Assembly: GCA_963822115.1 (NCBI GenBank)
Contig: CAWGGM010000015.1
Location: 434,001 to 498,000, forward strand
Length of the DNA: 64,000 nucleotides
Origin: CAWDXG01 sp963822115
GTDB lineage: Bacteria; Myxococcota_A; Polyangia; Polyangiales; Polyangiaceae
Direction of reading: 5' to 3'
A program made the position numbers and the translations under genes. How positions within the stretch are numbered: position 1 is the first letter of the stretch; the number at the start of each line of letters is the position of its first letter. The notes beneath the pieces were generated by a model, which worked only from the letters and a program-made list of their open reading frames with translations, was not told the origin of the DNA and did not search any database. This document shows, piece by piece, positions 17,495-25,491 of the stretch.

Positions 17495-18289
17495 ATGTGT
17501 CGCATGATCGGCTACCTGGGGGAGTCGGCGACGCTCGCGTCGCTTGTGCGGGAGCCTCCGCACTCGCTCGAGAAGCAGAGCTACGCGCCGAAGCTGCAGA
17601 GCGCCGTCGTCAACGCCGATGGCTGGGGTGCCGGTTGGTATCTCCCGGGCGATCCCGAGCCGTGTCTGTATCGGTCGACAGCGCCCATCTGGGCGGACGT
17701 GAACTGCGCCCATATCTGTCGCGCGGCGCGTTCCGGCTGCATGCTGGCTGCGGTTCGCAGCTCGACGGATCCGCTGAGCATGTCGCACGCGAACACGCAG
17801 CCTTTCTCGGCCGACCAGCTCTGCTACCTCCACAACGGCTTTATCCGTGACTTCGATAGGAAGGTCGCGCGCCGCCTGCGCGCGAAGCTGAGCGACGAAC
17901 AGCACGAGCGGCTCCGCGGCAACACCGATTCGGAGCACGTGTTCGCGCTGCTGCTCGACGAGCACGCGAAGCTCGGTGGCTCTGCTGAACGCCTCGCGGA
18001 TGCCGTGCGGGCGACGCTCCTCGAGGTCATGCAGCTTTCGCGTGCCGCCGACACCGAGGCGCTGCTCACGCTCATCGTCGGAGACGGCAAGCGTCTGGTC
18101 GCGGCCCGGGCGGCCGTCGGTGCGGAAGCTCCGTCGCTGTTCGTGCTGACCGGTCCGTCGCGCCTCGTGCCGGGCACTGTTGTCGCTTCCGAACCGCTCG
18201 ACGATGATCCGGCCTGGTCGAAGGTCCCGGAAAACGTCGTGCTGGTCTTCGAGCGCGGACTTCCGCCGCGTCAGGTGGTGCTGTCGTGA
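17495..18289 (+). CDS. egtC: EgtC, gamma-glutamyl-hercynylcysteine sulfoxide amidohydrolase
   Basis: A 264-residue class II glutamine amidotransferase-type hydrolase that removes glutamate from the hercynylcysteine sulfoxide conjugate. The protein must begin MCRMIGYLG so that Cys2 becomes the N-terminal nucleophile; this fixes the start at ATG 17495, rejecting in-frame starts upstream. Further motifs are NADGWGAGWY, SSTDPLSMSHANTQPF and YLHNGFI. It overlaps egtB by four bases (GTGA) and is divergent from egtD, giving a typical egt cluster. Confidence 0.9.
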   Translation: MCRMIGYLGESATLASLVREPPHSLEKQSYAPKLQSAVVNADGWGAGWYLPGDPEPCLYRSTAPIWADVNCAHICRAARSGCMLAAVRSSTDPLSMSHANTQPFSADQLCYLHNGFIRDFDRKVARRLRAKLSDEQHERLRGNTDSEHVFALLLDEHAKLGGSAERLADAVRATLLEVMQLSRAADTEALLTLIVGDGKRLVAARAAVGAEAPSLFVLTGPSRLVPGTVVASEPLDDDPAWSKVPENVVLVFERGLPPRQVVLS

Positions 18290-19566
18290 CGCTGCGTCGT
18301 GAGCTTCAGGCCGCGCTCGACAGTGCGCGGTCGATGACGCTGCACCTTGCGGCCGACCTCGATGAAAGCGCGCTGCGCGGGCAGTTCGATCCGCTCTTTT
18401 CGCCCATTGGTTGGCACCTCGGGCACGTCGCCTGGCAGGAGGAATGCTGGGCGCTCAGACGCGCCGGAGGGCAGTCGCCGATCGAGCCGGCGCTCGACGA
18501 GCTCTACAACTCGTTCGAGAGCGTCAAGAGCGAGCGCAGCGGCCGCCTGGCCAATCCGGGCGAGCTGTTCGGATACGCGGCGCGCGTCCGCGAGCGCACG
18601 CTCGCGTTGCTCGAACAGGCCGATCTCGAGGCCGACGACGAGCTTCTGGGCGGAGGCTACGTGTTCCGCTTTCTCGCCAACCACGAGCGCCAGCACGCCG
18701 AGACCATCGGCGTAGTGCGCCTGTTGGGTGGCCTCCGCCTGGAGCGCGAAGCGTCGCGCGCCCGGCCTTTTTCCGCGCAACGTGACTTTCTCTGCGTGTC
18801 CGGCGGGCGCTTCATGCTGGGTGTCGATGGCGATCCCGACTCCTGGGACAACGAGCGCCCTGCAAGGCAGACCGAGCTTTCCGACTACCGCGTCATGCGC
18901 CGTCCGGTGGATAACGCCGCCTGGCTCGAGTTCATGCGCGCAGGCGGCTACGACGACGACCGGCTGTGGTCCGAGCAGGGTGCCGCATGGAAGCGCGAGC
19001 ATGCCGTCCGGGCGCCGCTGTTCTGGGAGCAGGGCGCCGACGGTTGGCAGCGTCGCACGCTTGTGGGCCTGCGTGCCGTCGAGCCCAGCCGCGCCGTCTG
19101 TCACGTGTCGTGGCACGAGGCGCAGGCGTTTGCGCGTTTTGCGGGGGCTCGGCTGCCCAGCGAAACCGAGTGGGAATACGCCGCGAGCTGGGATGCAGCG
19201 CGGGCGCACAAGCGCCGTTGGCCCTGGGGCGACGACCCCGACGCGCCGGCCAACCTGGCGCTCGCGACGCTGGATGCCACCCTGCCCGGCGAAGTCGACG
19301 AGAGCACTGCAGCGTCGGGCGCCTGCGACATGGCAGGCGGCGTGTGGGAATGGACCGCTGATGTGTTCGAGCCGTATCCAGGCTTCTCGCCGCAGCCGTA
19401 CCAGGGCTACAGCCAGCCCTGGTTCGACGGGCAGCATCGCGTGGCGCGTGGCGGCAGCTTCCTGACGCAGCGTGAAATCGCGCGCTCCGTCTTCCGGAAT
19501 TTCTACCTGCCGGAAATCCGCCAGGTGCCGCTCGGGCTGCGCCTCGCGTTGTCCGGCACATCATGA
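18286..19566 (+). CDS. egtB: EgtB, hercynine oxygenase/sulfoxide synthase
   Basis: A 426-residue two-domain enzyme: an N-terminal DinB-like domain carrying likely iron ligands (H44/H47 of WHLGHVAW and H133/H137 of NHERQHAE), and a C-terminal formylglycine-generating-enzyme-like domain (about 165-420; SWHEAQAFARFAGARLPSE, GGVWEWTADVF, VARGGSF). It joins hercynine to gamma-glutamylcysteine using O2 and Fe(II). GTG 18286 overlaps the egtC stop. The downstream nuclease gene starts inside the egtB stop (ATGA), so the three genes form one transcript. Confidence 0.92.
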   Translation: MTLRRELQAALDSARSMTLHLAADLDESALRGQFDPLFSPIGWHLGHVAWQEECWALRRAGGQSPIEPALDELYNSFESVKSERSGRLANPGELFGYAARVRERTLALLEQADLEADDELLGGGYVFRFLANHERQHAETIGVVRLLGGLRLEREASRARPFSAQRDFLCVSGGRFMLGVDGDPDSWDNERPARQTELSDYRVMRRPVDNAAWLEFMRAGGYDDDRLWSEQGAAWKREHAVRAPLFWEQGADGWQRRTLVGLRAVEPSRAVCHVSWHEAQAFARFAGARLPSETEWEYAASWDAARAHKRRWPWGDDPDAPANLALATLDATLPGEVDESTAASGACDMAGGVWEWTADVFEPYPGFSPQPYQGYSQPWFDGQHRVARGGSFLTQREIARSVFRNFYLPEIRQVPLGLRLALSGTS

Positions 19567-20438
19567 AGATGCTCGTCCACCTCGTCGACGGCACCTACGA
19601 GCTGTTCCGCGCGTTCTACGGCGCGCCATCGGCCACAAAAGACGGTCGGGAAGTGGGAGCGACGCGCGGTCTGATCGCCAGTCTGACAGCGCTGCTCCGC
19701 GACCCGGCCGTGACGCACATCGGCTGCGCTTTCGACCACGTGATCGAGTCGTTCCGCAACGAGCTGTTCGACGGCTACAAGACCGGCGAGGGCATCGACC
19801 CCGAGCTGTTCGCGCAGTTTCCGCTCGCCGAGCGCGCCTGCGAGGCGCTCGGTATCGTGTGCTTTGCCATGATCGAGTTCGAGGCGGACGACGCGCTGGC
19901 CACGGCTGCGGCGCGCTTTGCCGATGCGCCGGGGGTCGAACAGGTCGTCATCTGTTCGCCGGACAAGGACCTGACCCAGTGCGTGCGCGGGCAGAAGGTC
20001 GTCTGCCTCGACCGCATGCGCAAGCGCGTTACCGACGAGTCCGGCGTTGTCGAACGCTTCGGCGTCGCGCCCGCTTCCATTCCGGACTACCTGGCTCTGG
20101 TCGGCGACAGCGCCGACGGTCTGCCGGGCGTGCCGCGCTGGGGAGCGAAGTCGACCGCTGCCGTGCTCTCGCGCTACCCGCACCTGGAGGACATTCCCGA
20201 CAGCGAACGCGACTGGAGCGTGAAGGTCCGCGGCGCTGCGGCCCTCGCGCAGAGTCTCGCCGGGCATCGACAGGGGGCGCTGCTGTACCGGCGCCTCGCC
20301 ACCCTCCGCACGGACGTGCCGCTCGAGGCGTCACTCGAGGACGTGCAATGGCGGGGGGCGCTTCGACCGGAGCTTCACGCCCTGTGCGACGAGATCGGCG
20401 CGCGACGCCTGCTCGAACGCATCCCCGCCTGGCGCTGA
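19563..20438 (+). CDS. Stand-alone 5'-3' exonuclease (FEN/PolA N-terminal-like)
   Basis: A 291-residue nuclease resembling the 5' nuclease domain of DNA polymerase I or the short Xni type. Acidic metal-ligand residues appear in VHLVDGTYELFRAFY, FEADDALATAAA and ICSPDKDLTQCV. The helix-hairpin-helix GDSADGLPGVPRWGAKSTAAVL is intact. There is no polymerase or 3' exonuclease domain. It is translationally coupled to egtB, an unexpected partner, which suggests either operon convenience or a link between oxidative-stress protection and DNA repair. Confidence 0.85.
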   Translation: MKMLVHLVDGTYELFRAFYGAPSATKDGREVGATRGLIASLTALLRDPAVTHIGCAFDHVIESFRNELFDGYKTGEGIDPELFAQFPLAERACEALGIVCFAMIEFEADDALATAAARFADAPGVEQVVICSPDKDLTQCVRGQKVVCLDRMRKRVTDESGVVERFGVAPASIPDYLALVGDSADGLPGVPRWGAKSTAAVLSRYPHLEDIPDSERDWSVKVRGAAALAQSLAGHRQGALLYRRLATLRTDVPLEASLEDVQWRGALRPELHALCDEIGARRLLERIPAWR

Positions 20439-20495
20439 CCCCGGAAATCCCGCCCCACTTGGGCGCTGCCCGAGGGGCCTGCTACGATCGGCTCC

Positions 20496-21314
20496 ATGAG
20501 GATCCTCGCTGGACTGGTTGCACTCGGGGTGACGAGCATGGTGTCGGGGGTGGCCCTGGCGCAGGGCTACGGCCAGCCGCCGCCCGCCGACAACAACGGC
20601 GGCATGAGCGCTGGTGGGCTCGCTCCGCCGCCGTCGGCCCAGCAGGGTCAGAGCTCGAGCGAGGTCCAGACAGAGCAGCAACTCAACAAGTCCGAGCAGG
20701 AAGACTCGGGGCGCGGACTCGAGTGGGTCTACCTGAACGGCGAGATCGGCATGGAGCACCTGGGTTTGCAGACGTTCAAGGCCAACCATCTCGTCGACGC
20801 CAACGTGGTCAAGTCGACACAGACCGGCTTGATGTACGGCGGCGGAGTGGGAGTGCGGCTGGTGTTCCTGACGTTGGGCGCCCGCTTCCGCATGGGCAAC
20901 TTCAGCGACTGGCAGCTGTGGACATTGAACGGTGAGCTGGGGCTGCACATCCCGCTCGGCAATCTCGAGCCGTACTTCACATTGGGGGCTGGCTACGCTT
21001 CGCTCGGCTCGTTCAGCGCGGGCAACCTCGGCAGTGCGTTGAACAGCGCCGGAGTCAGCATCACCGGGTACAACATCCGTGCGGGTGCCGGACTCGACTT
21101 CTACATCACGCCGATGGTCTCGGTAGGCGCGAACCTGACCGGCGAGATGCTCGGTCTGACACGCCCCGGCGTGGACCCTTCCAAGCTCAAGAGCGCCACG
21201 ACAACGACGACAACGTCGGGCGCCGCGCAGGCCGCCAGTGATGTGTATGCGGCCGACGGCTCCAGCATCGGAGCGGCCGTCAGCCTGACCGGCGTCGCCG
21301 GGCTGCACTTCTAG
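20496..21314 (+). CDS. Predicted outer-membrane beta-barrel protein
   Basis: A 272-residue secreted protein with a classical Sec signal (VTSMVSGVALAQG). A Gln/Ser/Pro-rich linker (about 22-70) precedes alternating hydrophobic strands (GVGVRLVFLTLGARFRMG, WTLNGELGLHIPLG, YFTLGAGYASLG, IRAGAGLDFYITPMVSVGANL) ending in an aromatic residue (GLHF). This is the usual appearance of a small outer-membrane barrel. The function is unknown. It is on the same strand as the PrsW gene, 11 bp apart. Confidence 0.75.
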   Translation: MRILAGLVALGVTSMVSGVALAQGYGQPPPADNNGGMSAGGLAPPPSAQQGQSSSEVQTEQQLNKSEQEDSGRGLEWVYLNGEIGMEHLGLQTFKANHLVDANVVKSTQTGLMYGGGVGVRLVFLTLGARFRMGNFSDWQLWTLNGELGLHIPLGNLEPYFTLGAGYASLGSFSAGNLGSALNSAGVSITGYNIRAGAGLDFYITPMVSVGANLTGEMLGLTRPGVDPSKLKSATTTTTTSGAAQAASDVYAADGSSIGAAVSLTGVAGLHF

Positions 21315-21325
21315 CGGGTCTGCTG

Positions 21326-22504
21326 ATGCTGCTGCGCGTCGTCACGAGCGTCGCGGTAGGCGCGCTGCCGCTTCTGATCGTCGCGTGGTTGTGGCGACGC
21401 ATCAGCCGCCGCCGTCTCGTGCCTGTTCGGCTCGCCGTGTACGTCGCGTTGGGCGGTCTCGTCGCTGGCGCGTTCGCCATGTACGTCGAGCGGCTGGTGC
21501 TCGGTTGGACGGACCTGTCCTTCGAGGCCTCGCTGGTGGGCGAGGGCGGCGCGTTGATGGCCACGTTCCTCCTGGCCGCGCCGTTGGAGGAGGCACTGAA
21601 GGTGCTCGTGGTGTGGCCGATGTACCGCACGCGACGCATCAGCGGTCGTCGGCTCGGCCTGGCCTACGCGGCCACCGCCGCTGCCGGCTTCGCCTGCGCC
21701 GAGGCCGTCTGGGCGATGTGGTCCGGACCGGTCACCGCGCTGGCTCTGGCACGCGAGGCATTGGGCGTGCCGGCGCATCTGTTCTTCGCCGGCATGTGGG
21801 GCTACGCGCTCGGCAGCGGCGGGCGCAGCCGCGGGCGCTGGTTCTCGGTGGTGTGGCTGTCGGCGATGCTGCTCCACGGACTGTACGACCACATCGTGTT
21901 CGGGCGCGGACCGGGTTTCCTCGTGGCTGCCCTGCCCATGCTGCTGGCGATGGGCATGTTCGCGTGGATCGCGCTGCGCGACGTGGCCCCGCGCCCGGAT
22001 TCGTCGGGTTCGCGGTCGGGGCCGCTGTCGGGTGCGCTGTCGGGGCGTGTGCTGGCGACGCTGCCGGAGCCGCCGTCGCTGCGCGCGATGCGCCGCTCCC
22101 TGCAGCGCAGCGACCGCCCGCTGATGCTTCACTGGATTGCCATCGGCACGCTGGTGACGATGGGCGTGATGATCGCGATGATCGCGCTGGCCGTCTTCGC
22201 CGGACATCGCATCGGTATCGATTTCGCGATGGCCGACGAGGCCGACGTGCGCTCAAGCGGTCCGCTCCTGCTGATCGGCTCGGCGATCCTGTCGGCGTTC
22301 CCGATTGCCGGGTATCTGGTGGCACGCGCCAGTGCGGCGACCAGCGTGCTGGAGCCGGCCATGGGTGCCGGTCTGGCTATCGCCGCCGTGCTCGCGATGC
22401 TCTCGGTGACCGCGCCGGTCGCCGTCGTGTTCGCGCTCGCGGTCGCGCCGGTCGCATTCGCGCTCGCCTGCGGCGGCGCCTGGTTCGGCCTGGCCGAGCA
22501 CTAG
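21326..22504 (+). CDS. PrsW-family intramembrane protease
   Basis: A 392-residue polytopic membrane protein of the PrsW/CPBP-like glutamic intramembrane protease group. The EE pair of LAAPLEEALKVL (Glu88-Glu89), the second Glu in GFACAEAVWAM and the conserved His in HLFFAGMWGYALG and LLHGLYDH are all present, spread over successive helices. Such proteases clip anti-sigma factors or other membrane proteins; the target is unknown. The C-terminal third is extra hydrophobic sequence (four further helices) not part of the core family. Confidence 0.8.
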   Translation: MLLRVVTSVAVGALPLLIVAWLWRRISRRRLVPVRLAVYVALGGLVAGAFAMYVERLVLGWTDLSFEASLVGEGGALMATFLLAAPLEEALKVLVVWPMYRTRRISGRRLGLAYAATAAAGFACAEAVWAMWSGPVTALALAREALGVPAHLFFAGMWGYALGSGGRSRGRWFSVVWLSAMLLHGLYDHIVFGRGPGFLVAALPMLLAMGMFAWIALRDVAPRPDSSGSRSGPLSGALSGRVLATLPEPPSLRAMRRSLQRSDRPLMLHWIAIGTLVTMGVMIAMIALAVFAGHRIGIDFAMADEADVRSSGPLLLIGSAILSAFPIAGYLVARASAATSVLEPAMGAGLAIAAVLAMLSVTAPVAVVFALAVAPVAFALACGGAWFGLAEH

Positions 22505-22527
22505 CTGGGTCGGACCCGGTGGTTGGC

Positions 22528-23985
22528 TCAGTGCCTTCCGGCGGTCTTGGGCAGCTCGTGGCGTTTGGGGTGGGCTTTGCGCCAGCGGGCGTAGGCGCCG
22601 CTGGTGAGCAGAGGGTCGGCCGGGATGGCCGTGATGGGGGGCTCGTCCGTCCGCGGATTGAAGTGCGGGTCGAGCAGACGGCGCAGGTCGAACTCGATGA
22701 AGCGCCCGAGCAGGTGCGGCGCTTCGCTCACCCACAGCGTGCGGTGCGTGGTGTCCATCACTACACCGTGCGTGGCGATCAGCGCATTGATCGCGCGCCG
22801 GTCGCCGAGCGGGAGCTTCTTGCCGCCCACGCCGCGGCGGTCGCGGAGCAGAGCCACGGCGTCAGCCACGGTGGCAGGATGATCGAGCTGACGGAGCAGC
22901 TCGTCGCCCCGGCGACGGCGCGGCAAGGTCGAGGTCTTCTTCTCCACGGTGATGTTCTTCGGATCGTTCGCCGACGGCCCCTCGAAGTGGTTCGTCACGG
23001 TTGCCTTCTCGCCCAGGCGCCTGACGAACTGCGGGCGACCGGGGACGCGCTCCACGGCGGCGGCGTGCCCCTCGGCGTCATCCAGGATCACGATGTGGCT
23101 GACCATCGGTTCGCGCTGGGCGAGCGCTGCAATCGCCTCGTCAGTTGTCGATGCTGTCTGCAGCACGCGCCTGAGCGCGTGGGCGACGGGTTCGCCGTAG
23201 GTCCGGGGCTGTCCGGCGCGCCCGCCGTGCACCACCACGGCCAGGCCCTTTTCGTTCATGCCGCTGAAGACGCCGACCAGACCCGGCCAGGCCACCGAGG
23301 CGAACGGGATCTTCCCGTCCTCTTCGACGAGAAACACGGCCTTCTTCGTGTCGAAGATGTCGTCGGCCTCGAAGTCGAAGTTGCGGGCCAACAGTGTGCC
23401 GCCACCGGCCACCGCGTTGCCCGTCAGCGTGAAGGTGGTGCAGCCGATGAGCGGCGAGTGCTCGAACGACAGCGAGATGTCGTACAGGGCGTTGAGGTAG
23501 ACGAAGCGCTGGTAGGTGTCGAAGTAGTTCCTGTACGGGTCCGGCGAGAATCCGGCGGCGCCCGCTGCGATCTCCTGGCGACGCGCAAGGCTCATGTCCC
23601 GGTCGACGTGACGGTAGCGGAACTGGGCGAGGTCGAGCAGCAGCGTGCGCGCCACGCTGCTCGGCACATAGTCGCGGAACAGGTTCCAGACGATTCCCTC
23701 GTTTTCGACCATCTCCGGGTAGAGCAGTCGAGCGTGGTCGTAGCCGATCTGCGTTGGCGTACCGATCAGTCGCACTTCGAAGATGCTTCCGCGGCGCCGG
23801 GCGTAGTCGCGGCCCACCATGCGTAGCCCGGGCGCCGGATGCGTCACCTTGTCGTGCGGCAACGTGAGGGCAGGAGGCGTGAGACGCGCGGCATGCCCGA
23901 CGGCGACGTGCGCGAGGATGGGCGCTGCGATCAGCACCCCGAGCGCGATCAGCTTCTTCCTGTGGCGCAGGAAAAAGCCCTTCAT
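22528..23985 (-). CDS. C45-family Ntn hydrolase/acyltransferase
   Basis: A 485-residue secreted or membrane-anchored protein with an N-terminal hydrophobic segment (LIALGVLIAAPILAHVA). The C45 (acyl-CoA:6-aminopenicillanate acyltransferase-like) domain has its autocatalytic nucleophile at Cys182 in LIGCTTFTLTG and the downstream LLARNFDFE and MNEKGLAVVVHGG motifs. Family members cleave themselves before this Cys. The substrate is not predictable. It follows the glycosyltransferase gene with an ATGA overlap, so the two are probably translated together. Confidence 0.82.
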   Translation of the reverse strand: MKGFFLRHRKKLIALGVLIAAPILAHVAVGHAARLTPPALTLPHDKVTHPAPGLRMVGRDYARRRGSIFEVRLIGTPTQIGYDHARLLYPEMVENEGIVWNLFRDYVPSSVARTLLLDLAQFRYRHVDRDMSLARRQEIAAGAAGFSPDPYRNYFDTYQRFVYLNALYDISLSFEHSPLIGCTTFTLTGNAVAGGGTLLARNFDFEADDIFDTKKAVFLVEEDGKIPFASVAWPGLVGVFSGMNEKGLAVVVHGGRAGQPRTYGEPVAHALRRVLQTASTTDEAIAALAQREPMVSHIVILDDAEGHAAAVERVPGRPQFVRRLGEKATVTNHFEGPSANDPKNITVEKKTSTLPRRRRGDELLRQLDHPATVADAVALLRDRRGVGGKKLPLGDRRAINALIATHGVVMDTTHRTLWVSEAPHLLGRFIEFDLRRLLDPHFNPRTDEPPITAIPADPLLTSGAYARWRKAHPKRHELPKTAGRH

Positions 23986-24677
23986 CGCGGGCCCGGAGCG
24001 CTGACCATGGTGGCGACCACACGCGCAACGATGCGGGCTGGATCGCGCACCACGTGGAAGTGCGAGACGCGTTCATCCGGATACAGCACCCGGACCGGTA
24101 CCTGCGCGATCTTCCATCCCGCGCGGGCTGCTCTCAGCACCACTTCCGCTTCGAAAGCGTAGCCATCCGCTGCCGCATCCAGGGCCAGCGTTGCCCGCAC
24201 CGGATAGCGCCGGAGGCCGCATTGCGTGTCGGCCAGCGGCCTGCGCGAAAACAGCGACAGGAAGAAATTCGAGATGCCGTTGGAGATGCGGTTGGCACGC
24301 GGGGCGCCGTCGCGCTCGAGATCGCGCACTCCCAGCACCAGCGCGCTGGCGGGCGCCGGGTCCAGCGCCAGGCGCAGAGCCTCCTCGGCCGGGTGCTGGC
24401 CGTCCGCGTCCACGCTCACGGCCATCTCCGCGCCGAGCTCGAGCGCCTCCATCAGCGCCGTGCGCAACGCTGCTCCCTTGCCGCGGTTTTCCGCGTGGCG
24501 GACAACATGTGCGCCGGCAGCGCGGGCCTGTTCGGTGGTGTCGTCGGTGGAACCATCGTCGACCACGATCACCGCGGCGCGGCCCGCCTTCTCCGGCCAC
24601 AGCTTGACCAGGCCCGAGACCACACGGGCCACGCTGGCTCCGGCCTGGTACGCCGGCACGATGGCGACCGTCTTCAT
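23982..24677 (-). CDS. Family 2 glycosyltransferase
   Basis: A 231-residue GT-A glycosyltransferase, dolichol-phosphate-mannose-synthase-like. Motifs are VAIVPAYQAG at the N-terminus, VIVVDDGSTDDT, RGKGAALRTAL, the metal-binding MAVSVDADGQHP and ADTQCGLRRYP. ATG 24677 was used; a longer open frame to 25100 is antisense shadow. There is no membrane segment in this copy, so it may act with the coupled C45 enzyme or on a polyprenyl-phosphate carrier made elsewhere. Confidence 0.85.
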   Translation of the reverse strand: MKTVAIVPAYQAGASVARVVSGLVKLWPEKAGRAAVIVVDDGSTDDTTEQARAAGAHVVRHAENRGKGAALRTALMEALELGAEMAVSVDADGQHPAEEALRLALDPAPASALVLGVRDLERDGAPRANRISNGISNFFLSLFSRRPLADTQCGLRRYPVRATLALDAAADGYAFEAEVVLRAARAGWKIAQVPVRVLYPDERVSHFHVVRDPARIVARVVATMVSAPGPR

Positions 24678-24855
24678 CCGGCCGTTCCTCGCGACCCATG
24701 GCAGCGCCTCGACTCGACGCTCCTCGTCCGCATGTGGCAGCGGAGCGTAGCGGGAGCGCCCGGGCCGGACAAGCGGCCCGCCCGGCAACCCGAAGCCTGG
24801 CTCCGTGAGGTGTAGCGAAACCGTGGCCGGTGGCCTAGAACCCGCGTTCGTGGAC

Positions 24856-25482
24856 ATGGATCCCGAGCTGACGGCGGAGCTCCGTGCGCGTGCGAAGAAG
24901 CAGCTCCGGGCCCGCATGCGCGGGGTCAGGAGCGCCATTCCGGAACCGGCCCTGCGTACAAGGAACGCCCGGCTGCTCGCGCAGCTCGGTGCCCTGTCGG
25001 TCCTTTCCCGTGCACAGAGCATCGCGCTGTTCTGGCCGATGCAGGGCCGGCACGAGGTCGACTTGCGCGCGCTCGACCGAGCCCTCAGACGCGCGGGCAA
25101 GCGAATCTACTATCCCTTCATGGATAGGACCGACGCAGGCTTCCGCACCGGCTTCCGCCGGGTCGACGATGTCGCGCTGCTCGCCGATCGCGGACAGCAT
25201 TTCAGCGAGCCGCCCGTCGATGCACCCGAAGCAGAGCGCGGCGACATCGACGTGGTCGTGGTCCCGGCGCTGGCTGCGGCCGCGGACGGTCACCGCATAG
25301 GCTACGGCGCTGGGTACTACGACGCGACGTTGCCCGACGTGTGCCCGCCTGCGCGCTCGGTCGTGGTGGTCTTCGAGTTCCAGCTGCTCGCCGAGGTGCC
25401 GAGCACACCGCACGACGTCGCGTGCGATGTCGTGGTGACGGACGCGCGCGTCATCGACGCGAGCGGCGTGCTCGGGACGTAG
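24856..25482 (+). CDS. ygfA: 5-formyltetrahydrofolate cyclo-ligase
   Basis: A 208-residue enzyme converting 5-formyl-THF to 5,10-methenyl-THF with ATP. It shows ARAKKQLRARMRGVR at the N-terminus, FWPMQGRHEVDLRAL, and the signature RIGYGAGYYDATLP. The start at ATG 24856 matches the family length; the in-frame start at 24805 would add a non-conserved tail. It is divergent from the glycosyltransferase gene and convergent with the penicillin-acylase gene. No 6S RNA-like structure was found next to it. Confidence 0.88.
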   Translation: MDPELTAELRARAKKQLRARMRGVRSAIPEPALRTRNARLLAQLGALSVLSRAQSIALFWPMQGRHEVDLRALDRALRRAGKRIYYPFMDRTDAGFRTGFRRVDDVALLADRGQHFSEPPVDAPEAERGDIDVVVVPALAAAADGHRIGYGAGYYDATLPDVCPPARSVVVVFEFQLLAEVPSTPHDVACDVVVTDARVIDASGVLGT

Positions 25483-25491
25483 CGAGACCGG

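Noticed and set aside
21385..23826. An 813-codon plus-strand frame across PrsW and the C45 gene
   Set aside because: Runs over two well-supported genes, has no start signal and a biased Arg/Ala composition.
24678..24855. 6S RNA gene expected near 5-formyl-THF cyclo-ligase
   Set aside because: The gap is only 178 bp and shows no long closed stem with an open bubble.
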